Shown here: positions 50,883 to 61,112 of the stretch, piece after piece
How the letters are laid out: the number at the start of each line of letters is the position of its first letter
How positions within the stretch are numbered: position 1 is the stretch's first letter
Assembly: GCF_001651855.1 (NCBI RefSeq)
Contig: NZ_LNQC01000045.1
Coordinates: forward strand, 124,001-188,000
DNA from: Sinorhizobium americanum
GTDB taxonomy: Bacteria > Pseudomonadota > Alphaproteobacteria > Rhizobiales > Rhizobiaceae
Length of the DNA stretch: 64,000 nt
Reading direction: 5' to 3'
The notes under the pieces: model-generated
The model's input: only the letters and a program-made list of their open reading frames with translations
Told to the model about the DNA's origin: nothing
Database searches by the model: none
Made by a program: the position numbers and the translations under genes

Positions 50883-51041
50883 GCCCCTCATCCCGCTGCC
50901 GCGACCTTCTCCCGCAGGCGGGGAGAAGGGGCATGCCGCCACGTCTCGCTTCTCTCGCCGGCGCATTCGGGGGACCGGGAGCGAGCCGCGCGTCCCTTCG
51001 CCCCACGTGTGAGGAGACGGTGCCGGCAGGCGGTGAGGGGC
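50883..51041. repeat. palindromic intergenic element (RIME-like)
   Basis: The outer ends are inverted: GCCCCTCA at 50883 and TGAGGGGC at 51034-51041, with further imperfect pairing to about 18 bp. Inside is a perfect 9-bp hairpin, CCTTCTCCC and GGGAGAAGG at 50905-50929. It fills the gap between the convergent regulator and kinase genes. I recall such elements as dispersed rhizobial repeats, not checked here. Confidence 0.7.
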
Positions 51042-51068
51042 AAGAATTGTGACCCAGCGGAACGACTG

Positions 51069-54000
51069 CTACTCCGCCGCCGCCCGTGCCGCTGCGGCAA
51101 GCTGCGTCAGCCAGGCGCGCAAGGCGGCAGGGCGCACCGGCTTGTGTTGCAGGGAGACGCTGTCGCGCTCGGCGGCGCCGCGGACTTCCGGGGTGCGGTC
51201 GGCGGTCACCATCAGTGCCGGAATGCTCTCCTTCCAGCGCGCGCGGATCGAAGCGATCGCCTCGATGCCGGTGCCATCGCCGAGGTGATAGTCGGCGACG
51301 ATCGCGTCGGGCCGCAGCGGCAGGTCGTCCGGTCCCATCTTGTCGCAGGCGGCAACCGATTCCGCCGTCGTGACTGTGCAGCCCCAGCCGCCTAGCAGCA
51401 GCGCCATGCCCTCGAGGATCTTCGGTTCGTTGTCGATGCAGAGGACGGTGAGCCCGGTCAGCGCGTCGCTCGACTTCGGCGCGGTGACCGGCTGCGGCCT
51501 GATCCGCTCGGCGGCGCTGGTATCAAGCGGTACGGCAACCTTGAAACCGGTGCCCTTTCCCGGTTCCGATTGCAGGCTGACCGGATGGTTGAGCACCCGC
51601 GAGATGCGGTCGACGATCGAAAGCCCGAGGCCAAGGCCGGAGGCGGTGCGCGCGCCCTCATCGAGGCGCGCGAATTCCTTGAACACGGTGCGGAACTTCG
51701 ACGCCGGGATGCCGATGCCGGAGTCAAGCACCTCGATCGTCGCCGTCTGCCTGTGCCGGCGCACGCCGACGAGCACCTTGCCCTCAAGCGTGTATTTGAT
51801 GGCATTGGAGACGAGATTCTGGACGACGCGCCTCAAGAGGTTTGGGTCGCTGCGCACGACGAGCGAGGTCGGCATGACCGTGAACTCGATGTCCTTCGCC
51901 CGCGCCATCGGGGCGAAATCCGTCTCGATGCGCCGCAACAGATCATCGAGCGGCACGGTCTGCAGCCGTGGTTTCATCGCGCCGGTATCGAGCCGGGAAA
52001 TGTCGAGCACGGCACCGAGAATCGCCTCCACCGATTCGAGTGAAGAATCGATGTTCTGGACAAGCGCCCTGTTGTCGGAATCTCCAAGCCGCTCGACGAG
52101 CGAGGAGGAGTAGAGGCGCGCCGCGTTCAGGGGCTGCAGGATGTCGTGGCCGGCGGCGGCGAAGAAGCGGGTCTTGCCGATATTGGCGTCTTCGGCGGCG
52201 GCGCGCGCCTCGCCAAGTTCTTTGTTGACCCGCGTCAACTCGCTCGTCCGCTCGGCGACGCGCAGTTCCAGCGTTTCGTTCGCCTGCTTGAGCGCCATGT
52301 CGGCGGCGACCCGCGGGGTGATGTCGGTATAGGTGGTGACGATGCCCTTGTCGGGCATGGCGTTTGTCCGGACCTCGACGATGCGGGCGCCGTTGCCGAG
52401 TTCCAGCAGGAACGGCTTGTCGAGCGTCAGGAAGTTGGCGACCAGCGTCTTTTCATAGTCTTTGCGGATGTCGCCGCGGCGCGCCAGGATCGCCACGATG
52501 TCGGCAAGCGGGAAGCCGACCTGGCCGGCCGCCTCGGGCAGATCGAGCAGTTCCCGGAAACGGCGGTTCCAGATGATCAGGTTGCTGGCATTGTCGAAGA
52601 CGGCGATGCCCTGGTCCATCTGCGAGAGCGCCGTCTGCAGCATGTCCTGGTTATGCTGCAGGGCCTCGCTCGCCTGGTCGAGCAGCCAGGCGGTGTCCGA
52701 AGAGGTGTCGTCCATTCGCTGCAGCACCAGCGAAAACACCAGCCGGGCCGAGGAGGAACCGATGGCGCTGCCGAGCAATTGCTCGGAAAAATGGACGAGG
52801 GCCATGTCGGCGGAGGCGTTTTCGTCGAGCCAGCGGCCGGATTGCTGCTCATAAGTGTGGAACGAGCGCTGCATGCGCTCCTCGCCCATGTAGCGGGCGA
52901 TCGTAGTCTTGAGGTCGCGTACCGTCACCTTCGTCTTGCGGCCGCGGAAGGCCCGTTCCGTGCGCGAGCGGCGGGTGATGAAAACGCCGGCCTGGAAGCG
53001 CTCGAGCGGCTTTGGCGCCCGCGTCAGCGAGCCGAGCACATAGGTGCTGACGTTGACCAGCATGCTGAGGGCCGACGCATTGACGAGTGGATCGGACTGC
53101 GGCCCCGAAAACAGATCGGTGAACGGCAGGAGGAAGCTCAGGATCGTCGAGGCCACGTGAGAATTGTCGGGCCCGCCGAGGCTCGGGAGGAACAGTACAT
53201 AAGCCCAGACGAGGAAGCCGCTGACCATTCCGGCGATCGCGCCGCGGGCGTTTGCCTGCCGCCAGACGAGACCTCCGATGAGTGCCGGCGCCATCTGCGA
53301 GATCGCGGCGAAGGAGAGCAGCCCCAGCGAGGCGAGGCCGGAGCTCATGTCTGCCGAGCGATAGTAGCCGTAGCCGAGCAGCAGGACGACAAAGATTGCC
53401 GTGCGGCGGATGTTGAGCAGCGTCCCGGCCACGCTTTCCTGTAGCGCACCGCGGGTGCCGAGCCGCTGGCGCAGAAAGACCGGCATGACGATGTCGTTTG
53501 AGATCATGATCGACAGCGCCACCGAGGCGACGATGACCATCGCGGTTGCGGCGGAAAAGCCGCCGATGAAGGTGAGGAGCGTGATCAACGGCACGTCGCT
53601 GGCGAGCGGCAGGGCCAGGAGGTAGAGGTCGGCGTCGCCGGAGCCGGAGAAGGTCAGGATGCCGGCAATGGCGATCGGCAGGACGAAGAGGTTGATGGCG
53701 ATCAGATAGAGCGGAAATAGCACCCCGGCGGTGCGCAGCTCGTTCTCGGTGCGGTTTTCGACGACGGTGACGTGGAATTGCCGCGGCAGCATGATGATGC
53801 CGAAGGCGGAGAGCACGATCAGCAGGATCCAGCGGGCGGCCGGCGTCTGGTATTCGAGGGCGGAAAGGACGGCGGGGCTTTGCCGGGCCGCCTCCAACAG
53901 GTTTGCCGGCCCGTCGAAGAGGACGAAGACGATGTAGAAGCCCGCCGTCAGCATGGCGACGAGCTTGACGACCGATTCCATCGCGATCGCCAGGATCAGC

Positions 54001-54575
54001 CCGTCCTGGTGCTCGGTCGCATCCGTGTGGCGGGTGCCGAAGACGATCGCGAAGCAGGCGAGGAAGAGGGTGACGAGCAGCGGCAGGTCGATGAAGTTTT
54101 CGCCCGCGCCGATGCCGTAGTCGCTGGTGTCGATCATCGCGGCGACGGAGCTCGATACCGCCTTCAGCTGAAGGGCGATGTAGGGAATGGCGCCGACCAG
54201 CGAGATCAGCGCGACGATCGCCGCCACCGCCGGGTTCTTGCCGTAGCGCGCCGCCACGAAGTCGGCGACCGAGGTCAGTTTCTCGGTCTTGGCGAGCCGC
54301 ACGATCCTGCGGATCAGCGGCATGCCGAGCGTGAACATCAGGATCGGCCCGATATAGATGCCGGTGAATTCGAGCCCCTGCTCGGCAGCGAGCCCGACGC
54401 CGCCGAAATAGGTCCAGGAGGTGCAGTAGATCGCCAGGCTCAGCGCATAGACCAGCGGCCTGCCCTTGCTCGCAATCCTGCTTCTGCTGGCCCGCCGGTC
54501 GCCGTAGCTTGCGACCGCGAAGAGCAGCAGCAGATAGGCGAAGGCCGAGGCGAAAATGACCGAACCCGAAAGCAT
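51069..54575 (-). CDS. hybrid sensor kinase with sodium-solute-symporter domain (CrbS/MxtR type)
   Basis: Membrane sensor of 1168 residues. Residues 1-500 are a sodium/solute symporter domain with about 13 helices (IYCTSWTYFGGVGLAAEQGLEF entry). A PAS domain is at about 640-760, the kinase core follows with phospho-accepting His in AAAGHDILQPLNAARLYS, G-boxes DSGIGIP and GLGLGLSIVDR, and a C-terminal receiver (about 1045-1168) with phospho-Asp in IVADYHLGDG. GAGGAG precedes the ATG at 54575. It forms a two-component pair with the convergent LuxR-type regulator. MxtR/CrbS homologues sense acetate or organic acids; ActJ of Sinorhizobium is a candidate equivalent, which I could not verify. Confidence 0.9.
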   Translation of the reverse strand: MLSGSVIFASAFAYLLLLFAVASYGDRRASRSRIASKGRPLVYALSLAIYCTSWTYFGGVGLAAEQGLEFTGIYIGPILMFTLGMPLIRRIVRLAKTEKLTSVADFVAARYGKNPAVAAIVALISLVGAIPYIALQLKAVSSSVAAMIDTSDYGIGAGENFIDLPLLVTLFLACFAIVFGTRHTDATEHQDGLILAIAMESVVKLVAMLTAGFYIVFVLFDGPANLLEAARQSPAVLSALEYQTPAARWILLIVLSAFGIIMLPRQFHVTVVENRTENELRTAGVLFPLYLIAINLFVLPIAIAGILTFSGSGDADLYLLALPLASDVPLITLLTFIGGFSAATAMVIVASVALSIMISNDIVMPVFLRQRLGTRGALQESVAGTLLNIRRTAIFVVLLLGYGYYRSADMSSGLASLGLLSFAAISQMAPALIGGLVWRQANARGAIAGMVSGFLVWAYVLFLPSLGGPDNSHVASTILSFLLPFTDLFSGPQSDPLVNASALSMLVNVSTYVLGSLTRAPKPLERFQAGVFITRRSRTERAFRGRKTKVTVRDLKTTIARYMGEERMQRSFHTYEQQSGRWLDENASADMALVHFSEQLLGSAIGSSSARLVFSLVLQRMDDTSSDTAWLLDQASEALQHNQDMLQTALSQMDQGIAVFDNASNLIIWNRRFRELLDLPEAAGQVGFPLADIVAILARRGDIRKDYEKTLVANFLTLDKPFLLELGNGARIVEVRTNAMPDKGIVTTYTDITPRVAADMALKQANETLELRVAERTSELTRVNKELGEARAAAEDANIGKTRFFAAAGHDILQPLNAARLYSSSLVERLGDSDNRALVQNIDSSLESVEAILGAVLDISRLDTGAMKPRLQTVPLDDLLRRIETDFAPMARAKDIEFTVMPTSLVVRSDPNLLRRVVQNLVSNAIKYTLEGKVLVGVRRHRQTATIEVLDSGIGIPASKFRTVFKEFARLDEGARTASGLGLGLSIVDRISRVLNHPVSLQSEPGKGTGFKVAVPLDTSAAERIRPQPVTAPKSSDALTGLTVLCIDNEPKILEGMALLLGGWGCTVTTAESVAACDKMGPDDLPLRPDAIVADYHLGDGTGIEAIASIRARWKESIPALMVTADRTPEVRGAAERDSVSLQHKPVRPAALRAWLTQLAAAARAAAE

Positions 54576-54824
54576 GCCTCACTCCTCGACGGGCAGCATA
54601 GGGCAAGTCCATCCCATTGAGAATTGGCTGCTTTATGCATCTTAAGTCCAAGACGGGACAGCACTGCCGCCCTTGCCGCGCCGGCCGACATGGTCCTGCG
54701 GATCGCCTTGGTCACCAAGCCCGGTTTCCTCGAACCCGGCTTTGGTCTAGTTTCCTACCAGCGGTTGCCGCCCGGGACAGGCGTCCGCCGATCGTTCCAC
54801 CACGGGGATTTCACGGAGAGACGT

Positions 54825-55253
54825 ATGCTGAACGAATTCAAAGAGTTTATCGCCCGCGGCAATGTGATGGACCTGGCGGTCGGCGTGATCATCGGCGCAG
54901 CCTTCACCAAGATCGTTACCTCGGTCGTCGACGACCTCGTTATGCCGGTCGTCGGCGCGATTACCGGCGGGGGCTTCGATTTCTCCAACTATTTCCTGCC
55001 GCTCTCTGCAAATGTCACAGCACCGACGCTTGCCGCGGCCCGCCAGCAGGGCGCCGTCTTCGCCTACGGCAGCTTCGTCACCGTGCTCATCAACTTCCTG
55101 ATCCTTGCCTGGATCATCTTCCTGTTGGTCAAGGGGGTGAACCGCATCCGCGCCTCCGTGGAACGGGAGAAGGCACCGGAGCCGGCTGCACCGCCGCCTG
55201 AGGATGTCCGGCTGCTGTCGGAAATACGGGATATCTTGAAGCAGCGCGCCTGA
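54825..55253 (+). CDS. mscL: large-conductance mechanosensitive channel MscL
   Basis: Emergency osmotic channel of 142 residues, inner membrane. The N-terminal amphipathic helix and first transmembrane segment read [27 protein letters not shown], with the glycine-rich gate; the second segment is [25 protein letters not shown], followed by a charged cytoplasmic helix. GGAGAGACG precedes ATG 54825. The frame extends upstream in sequence with no family match. It is divergent from the hybrid kinase gene, with 249 bp between. Confidence 0.95.
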   Translation: MLNEFKEFIARGNVMDLAVGVIIGAAFTKIVTSVVDDLVMPVVGAITGGGFDFSNYFLPLSANVTAPTLAAARQQGAVFAYGSFVTVLINFLILAWIIFLLVKGVNRIRASVEREKAPEPAAPPPEDVRLLSEIRDILKQRA

Positions 55254-55359
55254 CGGCAGCGAAATCATCACAGAAATCGATAAGTTCGTCAGAGAAAATC
55301 GTGTGATCACGGGTGCGAAAACGTCTAGAAGCGGCGGGCAATTCAGGAGGCCGCCGCCG

Positions 55360-56526
55360 ATGACGACCATGACCAGCCTTAGTCCCCGCGCTCTTGCGGC
55401 GCCCGAAAGCGGCATCGTCGAAGTGGTGAACTATGCCCGTGGTCGCGACGGCCTGATTCCGCTCTGGGTCGGCGAGGGCGATCTTCCGACGCCGGACTTC
55501 ATCAGCCGGGCAGCGGCCGACGCGCTGGTGGCCGGCCAGACCTTCTATACGTGGCAACGCGGCATCCCGCCGCTGCGCGAGGCGTTGGTGCGCTATTATC
55601 AGCGCCGCTTCCAGAAGACGCTCGCGCCGGAGAATTTCTACGTCACCGGATCCGGCATGCAGGCGATCAAGCTTGCGATCGAGGCGATCGCCGCGCCCGG
55701 CGACGAGATGGTGCTCCTGACCCCCGCCTGGCCAAATTTCGCGGCCGCCGCGGAACTCTCCGGCGTTCGGCCGGTCTCGGTGCCGCTGCGCTTCGAGAAC
55801 GGCAAATGGCAGCTCGACCTCGACAGACTCGAGGCGGCGATCGGCGAGAAGACGCGGGCGCTGTTCATCAATACGCCGTCCAATCCGACCGGATGGACGG
55901 CATCGCCCGACGATCTCAGGGCCATCCTGGCGCTGGCGCGCAGGCATGGCGTCTGGATCATCGCCGACGAGATCTACGCTCTCTACTACTATCTCGGCGG
56001 ACGCGCACCGTCGTTCCTCGACATCATGGAAGCGGACGACTGCATCCTGTTCGTCAATTCGTTCTCCAAGAACTGGGCGATGACCGGCTGGCGGGTCGGC
56101 TGGATCGTCGCACCGCCGGCGATGGGCCAGGTGCTCGAGAACCTGATCCAGTATTCGACCTCCGGGGTCGCGCAATTCATGCAGCGCGGTGCCGTCGCCG
56201 CCCTGGACGAAGGCGATGGTTTCGTCGACGACAACGTCATCAAGGCCCGACGCAACCGCGACCTGCTCTGCGATACGCTGATTGCTACAAATCGCGTCGA
56301 AACCCTGAAGCCCGACGGGGCGCTTTACGCCTTCCTGAAGATCGACGGTGTGACGAATGCGCGCCAGGCGGCCCTCGACATCGTCGACAAGACCGGCGTC
56401 GGGCTGGCTCCGGGAACGGCTTTCGGCGAGGGCGGGTCGCTGTTCATGCGCGCCTGCTTCCTGCGTGACCCGGCCCAGATCGCAGAGGCCGCGGACCGTC
56501 TGCGCACCTATATCCTCGACCGCTGA
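55360..56526 (+). CDS. PLP-dependent class I/II aminotransferase
   Basis: Fold type I aminotransferase of 388 residues, aspartate-aminotransferase-like. The PLP lysine is in NSFSKNWAMTGWRVGW; INTPSNPTGWTASPDDL holds the Asn and Asp interactions, ADEIYALYYYLGG follows, and the substrate-carboxylate Arg is in FMRACFLR near the C-terminus. AGGAGG lies 9 bases before ATG 55360, so I set the start there; the frame also opens at GTG 55303. The gene stands alone and its amino acid substrate cannot be inferred. Confidence 0.92.
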   Translation: MTTMTSLSPRALAAPESGIVEVVNYARGRDGLIPLWVGEGDLPTPDFISRAAADALVAGQTFYTWQRGIPPLREALVRYYQRRFQKTLAPENFYVTGSGMQAIKLAIEAIAAPGDEMVLLTPAWPNFAAAAELSGVRPVSVPLRFENGKWQLDLDRLEAAIGEKTRALFINTPSNPTGWTASPDDLRAILALARRHGVWIIADEIYALYYYLGGRAPSFLDIMEADDCILFVNSFSKNWAMTGWRVGWIVAPPAMGQVLENLIQYSTSGVAQFMQRGAVAALDEGDGFVDDNVIKARRNRDLLCDTLIATNRVETLKPDGALYAFLKIDGVTNARQAALDIVDKTGVGLAPGTAFGEGGSLFMRACFLRDPAQIAEAADRLRTYILDR

Positions 56527-56704
56527 TCCAGGATTGCGTCCGTTGCGGGTCGGTCGATAAAATTCGAATGAATGCCGTGGCGGGCGCTTAACCACCGCCG
56601 CAGGAATAGCCGGTGAAGAGCGGCCCCGGCGCCCCGATTTACCAATTCCGTAAGCATCGCCCGTCTTTCCTGTTCCCGGGTTCAATCGGGGGTGGAAGGC
56701 AGCC

Positions 56705-57739
<1,035 letters not shown>

Positions 57740-57747
57740 AGGAGAGG

Positions 57748-58053
57748 CTATGCCTCGTCTTCGCCGAGGAGCTTGCGCTCATGCGCGATCGCATGATCGA
57801 TCAGCTGCGTCCACAAGCCCTCATAGAAGCCGGGCTCGAGGCCGAATTCGGTCGCGTGCCTGCGGGCATTCTCCCTGACCTCTGCAACGCGCGCCGGAAT
57901 GTCAGCCTTCAGGTTCAGCGCACGCTTGATCTCGGCAGCCCGGTCGATATAGCCCCAGCGTTCGGCAAAGAGCGCCATCAAAGCGTGGTCGAGCCGATCG
58001 ATTTCAGCGCGTACATCCGCCATTGTCGTGCATTCTGCGGGGGTCTTCGGCAT
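57748..58053 (-). CDS. chorismate mutase, type II
   Basis: AroQ-fold chorismate mutase of 101 residues that converts chorismate to prephenate. MADVRAEIDRLDHALMALFAERWGYIDRAAEIKR contains the helix with the conserved Arg and Lys of the active site, followed by ARVAEVRENARRHATEFGLEPGFYEGLWTQLIDHAI. It resembles the PchB-like small mutases. The start at 58053 follows AGGAG; ATG 58089 adds residues without match. It is convergent with galE. Confidence 0.9.
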   Translation of the reverse strand: MPKTPAECTTMADVRAEIDRLDHALMALFAERWGYIDRAAEIKRALNLKADIPARVAEVRENARRHATEFGLEPGFYEGLWTQLIDHAIAHERKLLGEDEA

Positions 58054-58388
58054 GTCCGGCTCCTGCCGGGGCAGATCGCCCCGTTTCATCGCGCCGAACT
58101 GCTAGCAAAGCGGATGCCGGCTGAGAAGGGGAAAAACCGCCGCAGCGCCGGTGGCGAGTTGCCCGGCCGCTGCTTGGTCACCTCGGCAGGCGATCGCTGA
58201 GGAGTAGGGTGCGGTCCTGTCTCCGTCGGCGATTGCCTGCCGATGTGTAGGCAGACGGTAGGCCCACAAGCTTGAGCGGGGCTTTCCCTAAAGCATTTTG
58301 CAGTCAGGTGGAAACACCTGACGTTGCACAAATGCGGCTAAAACAAATAGATAGAGCGGCGGCGCGCACGTGTGTGAGCCATTTCGCT
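58054..58388. other. intergenic region between chorismate mutase and DUF2474 genes
   Basis: This 335-bp region lies upstream of the chorismate mutase and downstream of the cyd operon. It contains a repeat with a perfect 8-bp hairpin at 58303-58322. No extra gene is supported. The promoter of the chorismate mutase must lie near 58060-58110. Confidence 0.5.
58286..58354. repeat. repeat with GNRA-type hairpin
   Basis: GTCAGGTG-GAAA-CACCTGAC at 58303-58322 is a perfect 8-bp stem with a GAAA loop, flanked by TGCA on both sides. The surrounding sequence (CTTTCCCTAAAGCATTTTGC before, TTGCACAAATGCGGC after) is one I recall from many rhizobial intergenic regions, not checked. It may stabilise the 3' end of the cyd transcript. 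Confidence 0.6.
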
Positions 58389-58496
58389 CTAGCTGCCGAG
58401 CGCAAGCTTGATTGCGAGTCCGGCCACGCTCACGGCGGCGACGCCGGCGAGCCAGAGCCCGACGAACCACAGAAGCCTGCGCCCTAGCGCGCTCAT
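58389..58496 (-). CDS. DUF2474 small peptide associated with cytochrome bd
   Basis: 35-residue membrane peptide, too short for most gene callers: one hydrophobic helix, LLWFVGLWLAGVAAVSVAG, preceded by a basic SALGRRL. Its ATG overlaps the cydB stop (TGATG). DUF2474 peptides occupy this place after cydB in cyanide-insensitive-type oxidases, as CydX does in the enteric type. It probably stabilises the oxidase. Confidence 0.78.
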   Translation of the reverse strand: MSALGRRLLWFVGLWLAGVAAVSVAGLAIKLALGS

Positions 58497-59500
58497 CAGT
58501 GATAGCCCTCTTCCGGATCGACCTTGCCGCGGAAGACCCAGTAGGAATAGGCGGTATAGGCGAGGATGATCGGCACCAGCACGAGCGCTCCGACGAGCAG
58601 GAAAGCGAGGCTGTCGTTCGGCGCCGCGGCGTCCCAGATGGTGAGCGACGGCGGCACCATATAGGGATAGAAGCTGATGCCGATGCCGATATAGCCGAGC
58701 AGGAAGAGGCCGAGGGCGGCGATGAAGGGCTGGCGGTCGTGGCGCAGCTGGATGCCCTTGAGCAGCAGGTAGAGACAGCCGAGGACGAGCAGCGGCACGA
58801 TGACACTGAAGATCGCCGTCGGCCAGCCGAACCAGCGCTGCAGATAGACCGGTTCGAGAAACGGCGTCCAGAGGCTGACGATTCCCATAGCCGCGACGGT
58901 GGCGAAGGCGCATTTTAGGGCTAGCGCGCGGGCCCGCTCAGCAAGATCGCCGCGCGTCTTCATGATCAGCCAGGTCGCGCCGAGCAGCGCGTAGCCGACG
59001 ACGATCGCAGCGCCGGTGACGATCGAGAACGGCGTCAGCCAGTCCCACCAGCCGCCGGCATAGGCCCGGTCCTCGACCGGAATCCCCTGGACGAGCGCGC
59101 CGAGCGCCAGCCCCTGGGAAAAGGCCGCGAGCGTTGAGCCGCCGGCAAAGGCCCAGTTCCACAAAAACTCCCCGCGCCGCGTGCGCCAGCGATATTCGAA
59201 GGCGACGCCGCGGAAGATGAGGCCGAGAAGCATGGCGATGATTGGCGCATAGAGCGCCGGCAGGACGGTGGCATAGGCGAGCGGGAAGACGGCCATCAGG
59301 CCGCCGCCGCCGAGCACCAGCCAAGTCTCGTTGCCGTCCCATACCGGTGCGACGGAATTCATCATCACGTCGCGATCGTGCTTCTCCGGGAAGAACGGAA
59401 AGAGAATGCCGACGCCGAGATCGAAGCCGTCGAGCACCACATAGGCGAGCACCGCGAAGGCAATAAGTGCGGCCCAGATGAACGGCAGGTCAATGGCCAT
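58496..59500 (-). CDS. cydB: cytochrome bd-type ubiquinol oxidase subunit II
   Basis: Membrane subunit of 334 residues of the terminal oxidase. The family entry FAVLAYVVLDGFDLGVGILFPFF is present, then WDGNETWLVLGGGGLMAVFP and RGVAFEYRWR, all conserved in CydB/CioB. About eight hydrophobic segments are visible. I chose ATG 59500 because GGAGG lies 5 bases upstream; ATG 59512 has no site. It overlaps the end of cydA by 11 bases and is followed by the DUF2474 peptide. Confidence 0.94.
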   Translation of the reverse strand: MAIDLPFIWAALIAFAVLAYVVLDGFDLGVGILFPFFPEKHDRDVMMNSVAPVWDGNETWLVLGGGGLMAVFPLAYATVLPALYAPIIAMLLGLIFRGVAFEYRWRTRRGEFLWNWAFAGGSTLAAFSQGLALGALVQGIPVEDRAYAGGWWDWLTPFSIVTGAAIVVGYALLGATWLIMKTRGDLAERARALALKCAFATVAAMGIVSLWTPFLEPVYLQRWFGWPTAIFSVIVPLLVLGCLYLLLKGIQLRHDRQPFIAALGLFLLGYIGIGISFYPYMVPPSLTIWDAAAPNDSLAFLLVGALVLVPIILAYTAYSYWVFRGKVDPEEGYH

Positions 59501-60905
59501 GAGGGCCTCCATGGGGCTTGGACGCTGCCGGGCCAGGGGTGACTCCGGCCGTGCGCAGCGGCCCCTCGTCGAGTTCCGGCATGGTGTCGCGCGGGAGCCG
59601 AGCCATCAGCCGCAGGATGTAGAATGTACCGGCGCCGAAGACGAGGAAGTAGACGATGATGAAGGCGACGAGCGACGCGCCGACGGCCGGCGCCTCGATG
59701 GGTGAGACCGAATCGGCCGTCAGCAGATGGCCATAGACCGTATAGGGCTGCCGCCCGACCTCGGTGGTGATCCAGCCGGCAAGCACCGCGACGAACCCCG
59801 CCGGACCCATTGCCACCGCCATGCGATGCAGCCAGGCATTGGTGGCGAGTGTGCCGCGGTAGCGACACCAGAGCGACCAAAGGCCGATGCCGAGCATGGT
59901 CAAGCCCATGCCGACCATCACGCGGAACGACCAGAAGATGATGCCGACGGGCGGGTGGAGTTCCTCGGGAAACGAGTCGAGACCGGCGACCGGCGCATCG
60001 AGATCGTGCTTCAGAATGAGGCTCCCGAGTTTTGGCACCTCGAGCGCGTAGTCGATGCGTTTTTCCGCTGAATTGGGGATGCCGAAGACGATCAGCGGCG
60101 CCCCGTTCTCATGGCTTTCAAAATGCCCCTCCATCGCCATGATCTTGGCCGGTTGATGCTCGAGCGTGTTGAGGCCGTGCAGGTCGCCGGCAAAGATCTG
60201 GATAGGCGCAACGATCGCTGCCATCCACATCGCCATCGAGAACATCTTGCGGGCGCGACGTGGGGCGGTGTTGCGCAGCAGGTGCCAGGCTCCGCAGGCG
60301 CCGACGACGAAGGCGGTGGTCAGATAGGCGGCGAGCACCATATGCACGAGCCGGTACGGGAAGGACGGGGTGAAGATAATTGCCCACCAGTCCACTGGAA
60401 TGAATTGGCCGGCTTCGTTCATTGCAAAGCCCGCCGGGGTCTGCATCCAGGAGTTCGCGGACAAGATCCAGGTGGCCGAGATCAGCGTACCGAGCGCGAC
60501 CATGGCGGTTGCGAAAAAATGCAGTCTTGGACCGACCCGGTTCAAGCCGAACAGCATTATGCCCAGGAAGCCTGCCTCGAGGAAGAAAGCCGTCAGTACC
60601 TCGTAGCCCATCAGCGGCCCGATGATCGGGCCTGCCTTATCCGAAAACACGCTCCAGTTGGTGCCGAACTGATAGGACATGACGATGCCCGAGACGACGC
60701 CCATGCCGAAGGCGACGGCGAAGATCGTCTTCCAGAAGTTGAAGAGCTCGAGGTAGACCTCGTCCCTTTTCCAAAGCCACAACGCCTCGAGAACCGCGAG
60801 ATAGCTCGCGAGTCCTATGGAAAAGGCGGGAAAGATGATGTGAAACGAGACCGTGAAGGCGAACTGAATGCGCGCAAGCACTGTCGCATCGAAGGCTTCA
60901 AACAC
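59490..60905 (-). CDS. cydA: cytochrome bd-type ubiquinol oxidase subunit I (cyanide-insensitive type)
   Basis: Haem-carrying subunit of 471 residues. RIQFAFTVSFHIIFPAFSIGLASYL holds the first haem His, SNSWMQTPAGF and the periplasmic GWITTEVGRQPYTVYG segment the quinol and haem contacts. The quinol loop is short, as in the CioA type, not the long enteric CydA. The start is GTG 60905, preceded by GAGAGGA; the upstream frame lacks family sequence. The oxidase gives oxygen respiration at low oxygen or under cyanide or sulfide. A weak FNR/FixK-like box lies at 61034. Confidence 0.93.
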   Translation of the reverse strand: MFEAFDATVLARIQFAFTVSFHIIFPAFSIGLASYLAVLEALWLWKRDEVYLELFNFWKTIFAVAFGMGVVSGIVMSYQFGTNWSVFSDKAGPIIGPLMGYEVLTAFFLEAGFLGIMLFGLNRVGPRLHFFATAMVALGTLISATWILSANSWMQTPAGFAMNEAGQFIPVDWWAIIFTPSFPYRLVHMVLAAYLTTAFVVGACGAWHLLRNTAPRRARKMFSMAMWMAAIVAPIQIFAGDLHGLNTLEHQPAKIMAMEGHFESHENGAPLIVFGIPNSAEKRIDYALEVPKLGSLILKHDLDAPVAGLDSFPEELHPPVGIIFWSFRVMVGMGLTMLGIGLWSLWCRYRGTLATNAWLHRMAVAMGPAGFVAVLAGWITTEVGRQPYTVYGHLLTADSVSPIEAPAVGASLVAFIIVYFLVFGAGTFYILRLMARLPRDTMPELDEGPLRTAGVTPGPAASKPHGGPHGH

Positions 60906-61033
60906 GGGCGCGATCCTCTCAGCCGGGCGGTCGGGGCGGACGCGTAAGGAGCCCTTGCATCCCGCACGATCATTCATTCGCTCATCGAGCGCCGGAGCCT
61001 CGACTTCATCGTGTGATTGAATTTGATGCAGAA

Positions 61034-61047
61034 TTGCCAAAGGTCAA
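61034..61047. promoter_or_regulatory. weak FNR/FixK-like box upstream of cydA
   Basis: TTGCC-N4-GTCAA matches TTGAT-N4-ATCAA in seven of ten fixed positions. It is about 130 bases before the GTG start. The match is weak, so this is a hint only. Confidence 0.25.
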
Positions 61048-61112
61048 TGACGGGCCGCCGGCCACGTTGTCACACTGCGGCAATGTTTCGCCTGTGGCAT
61101 TTGGACCGTTTT

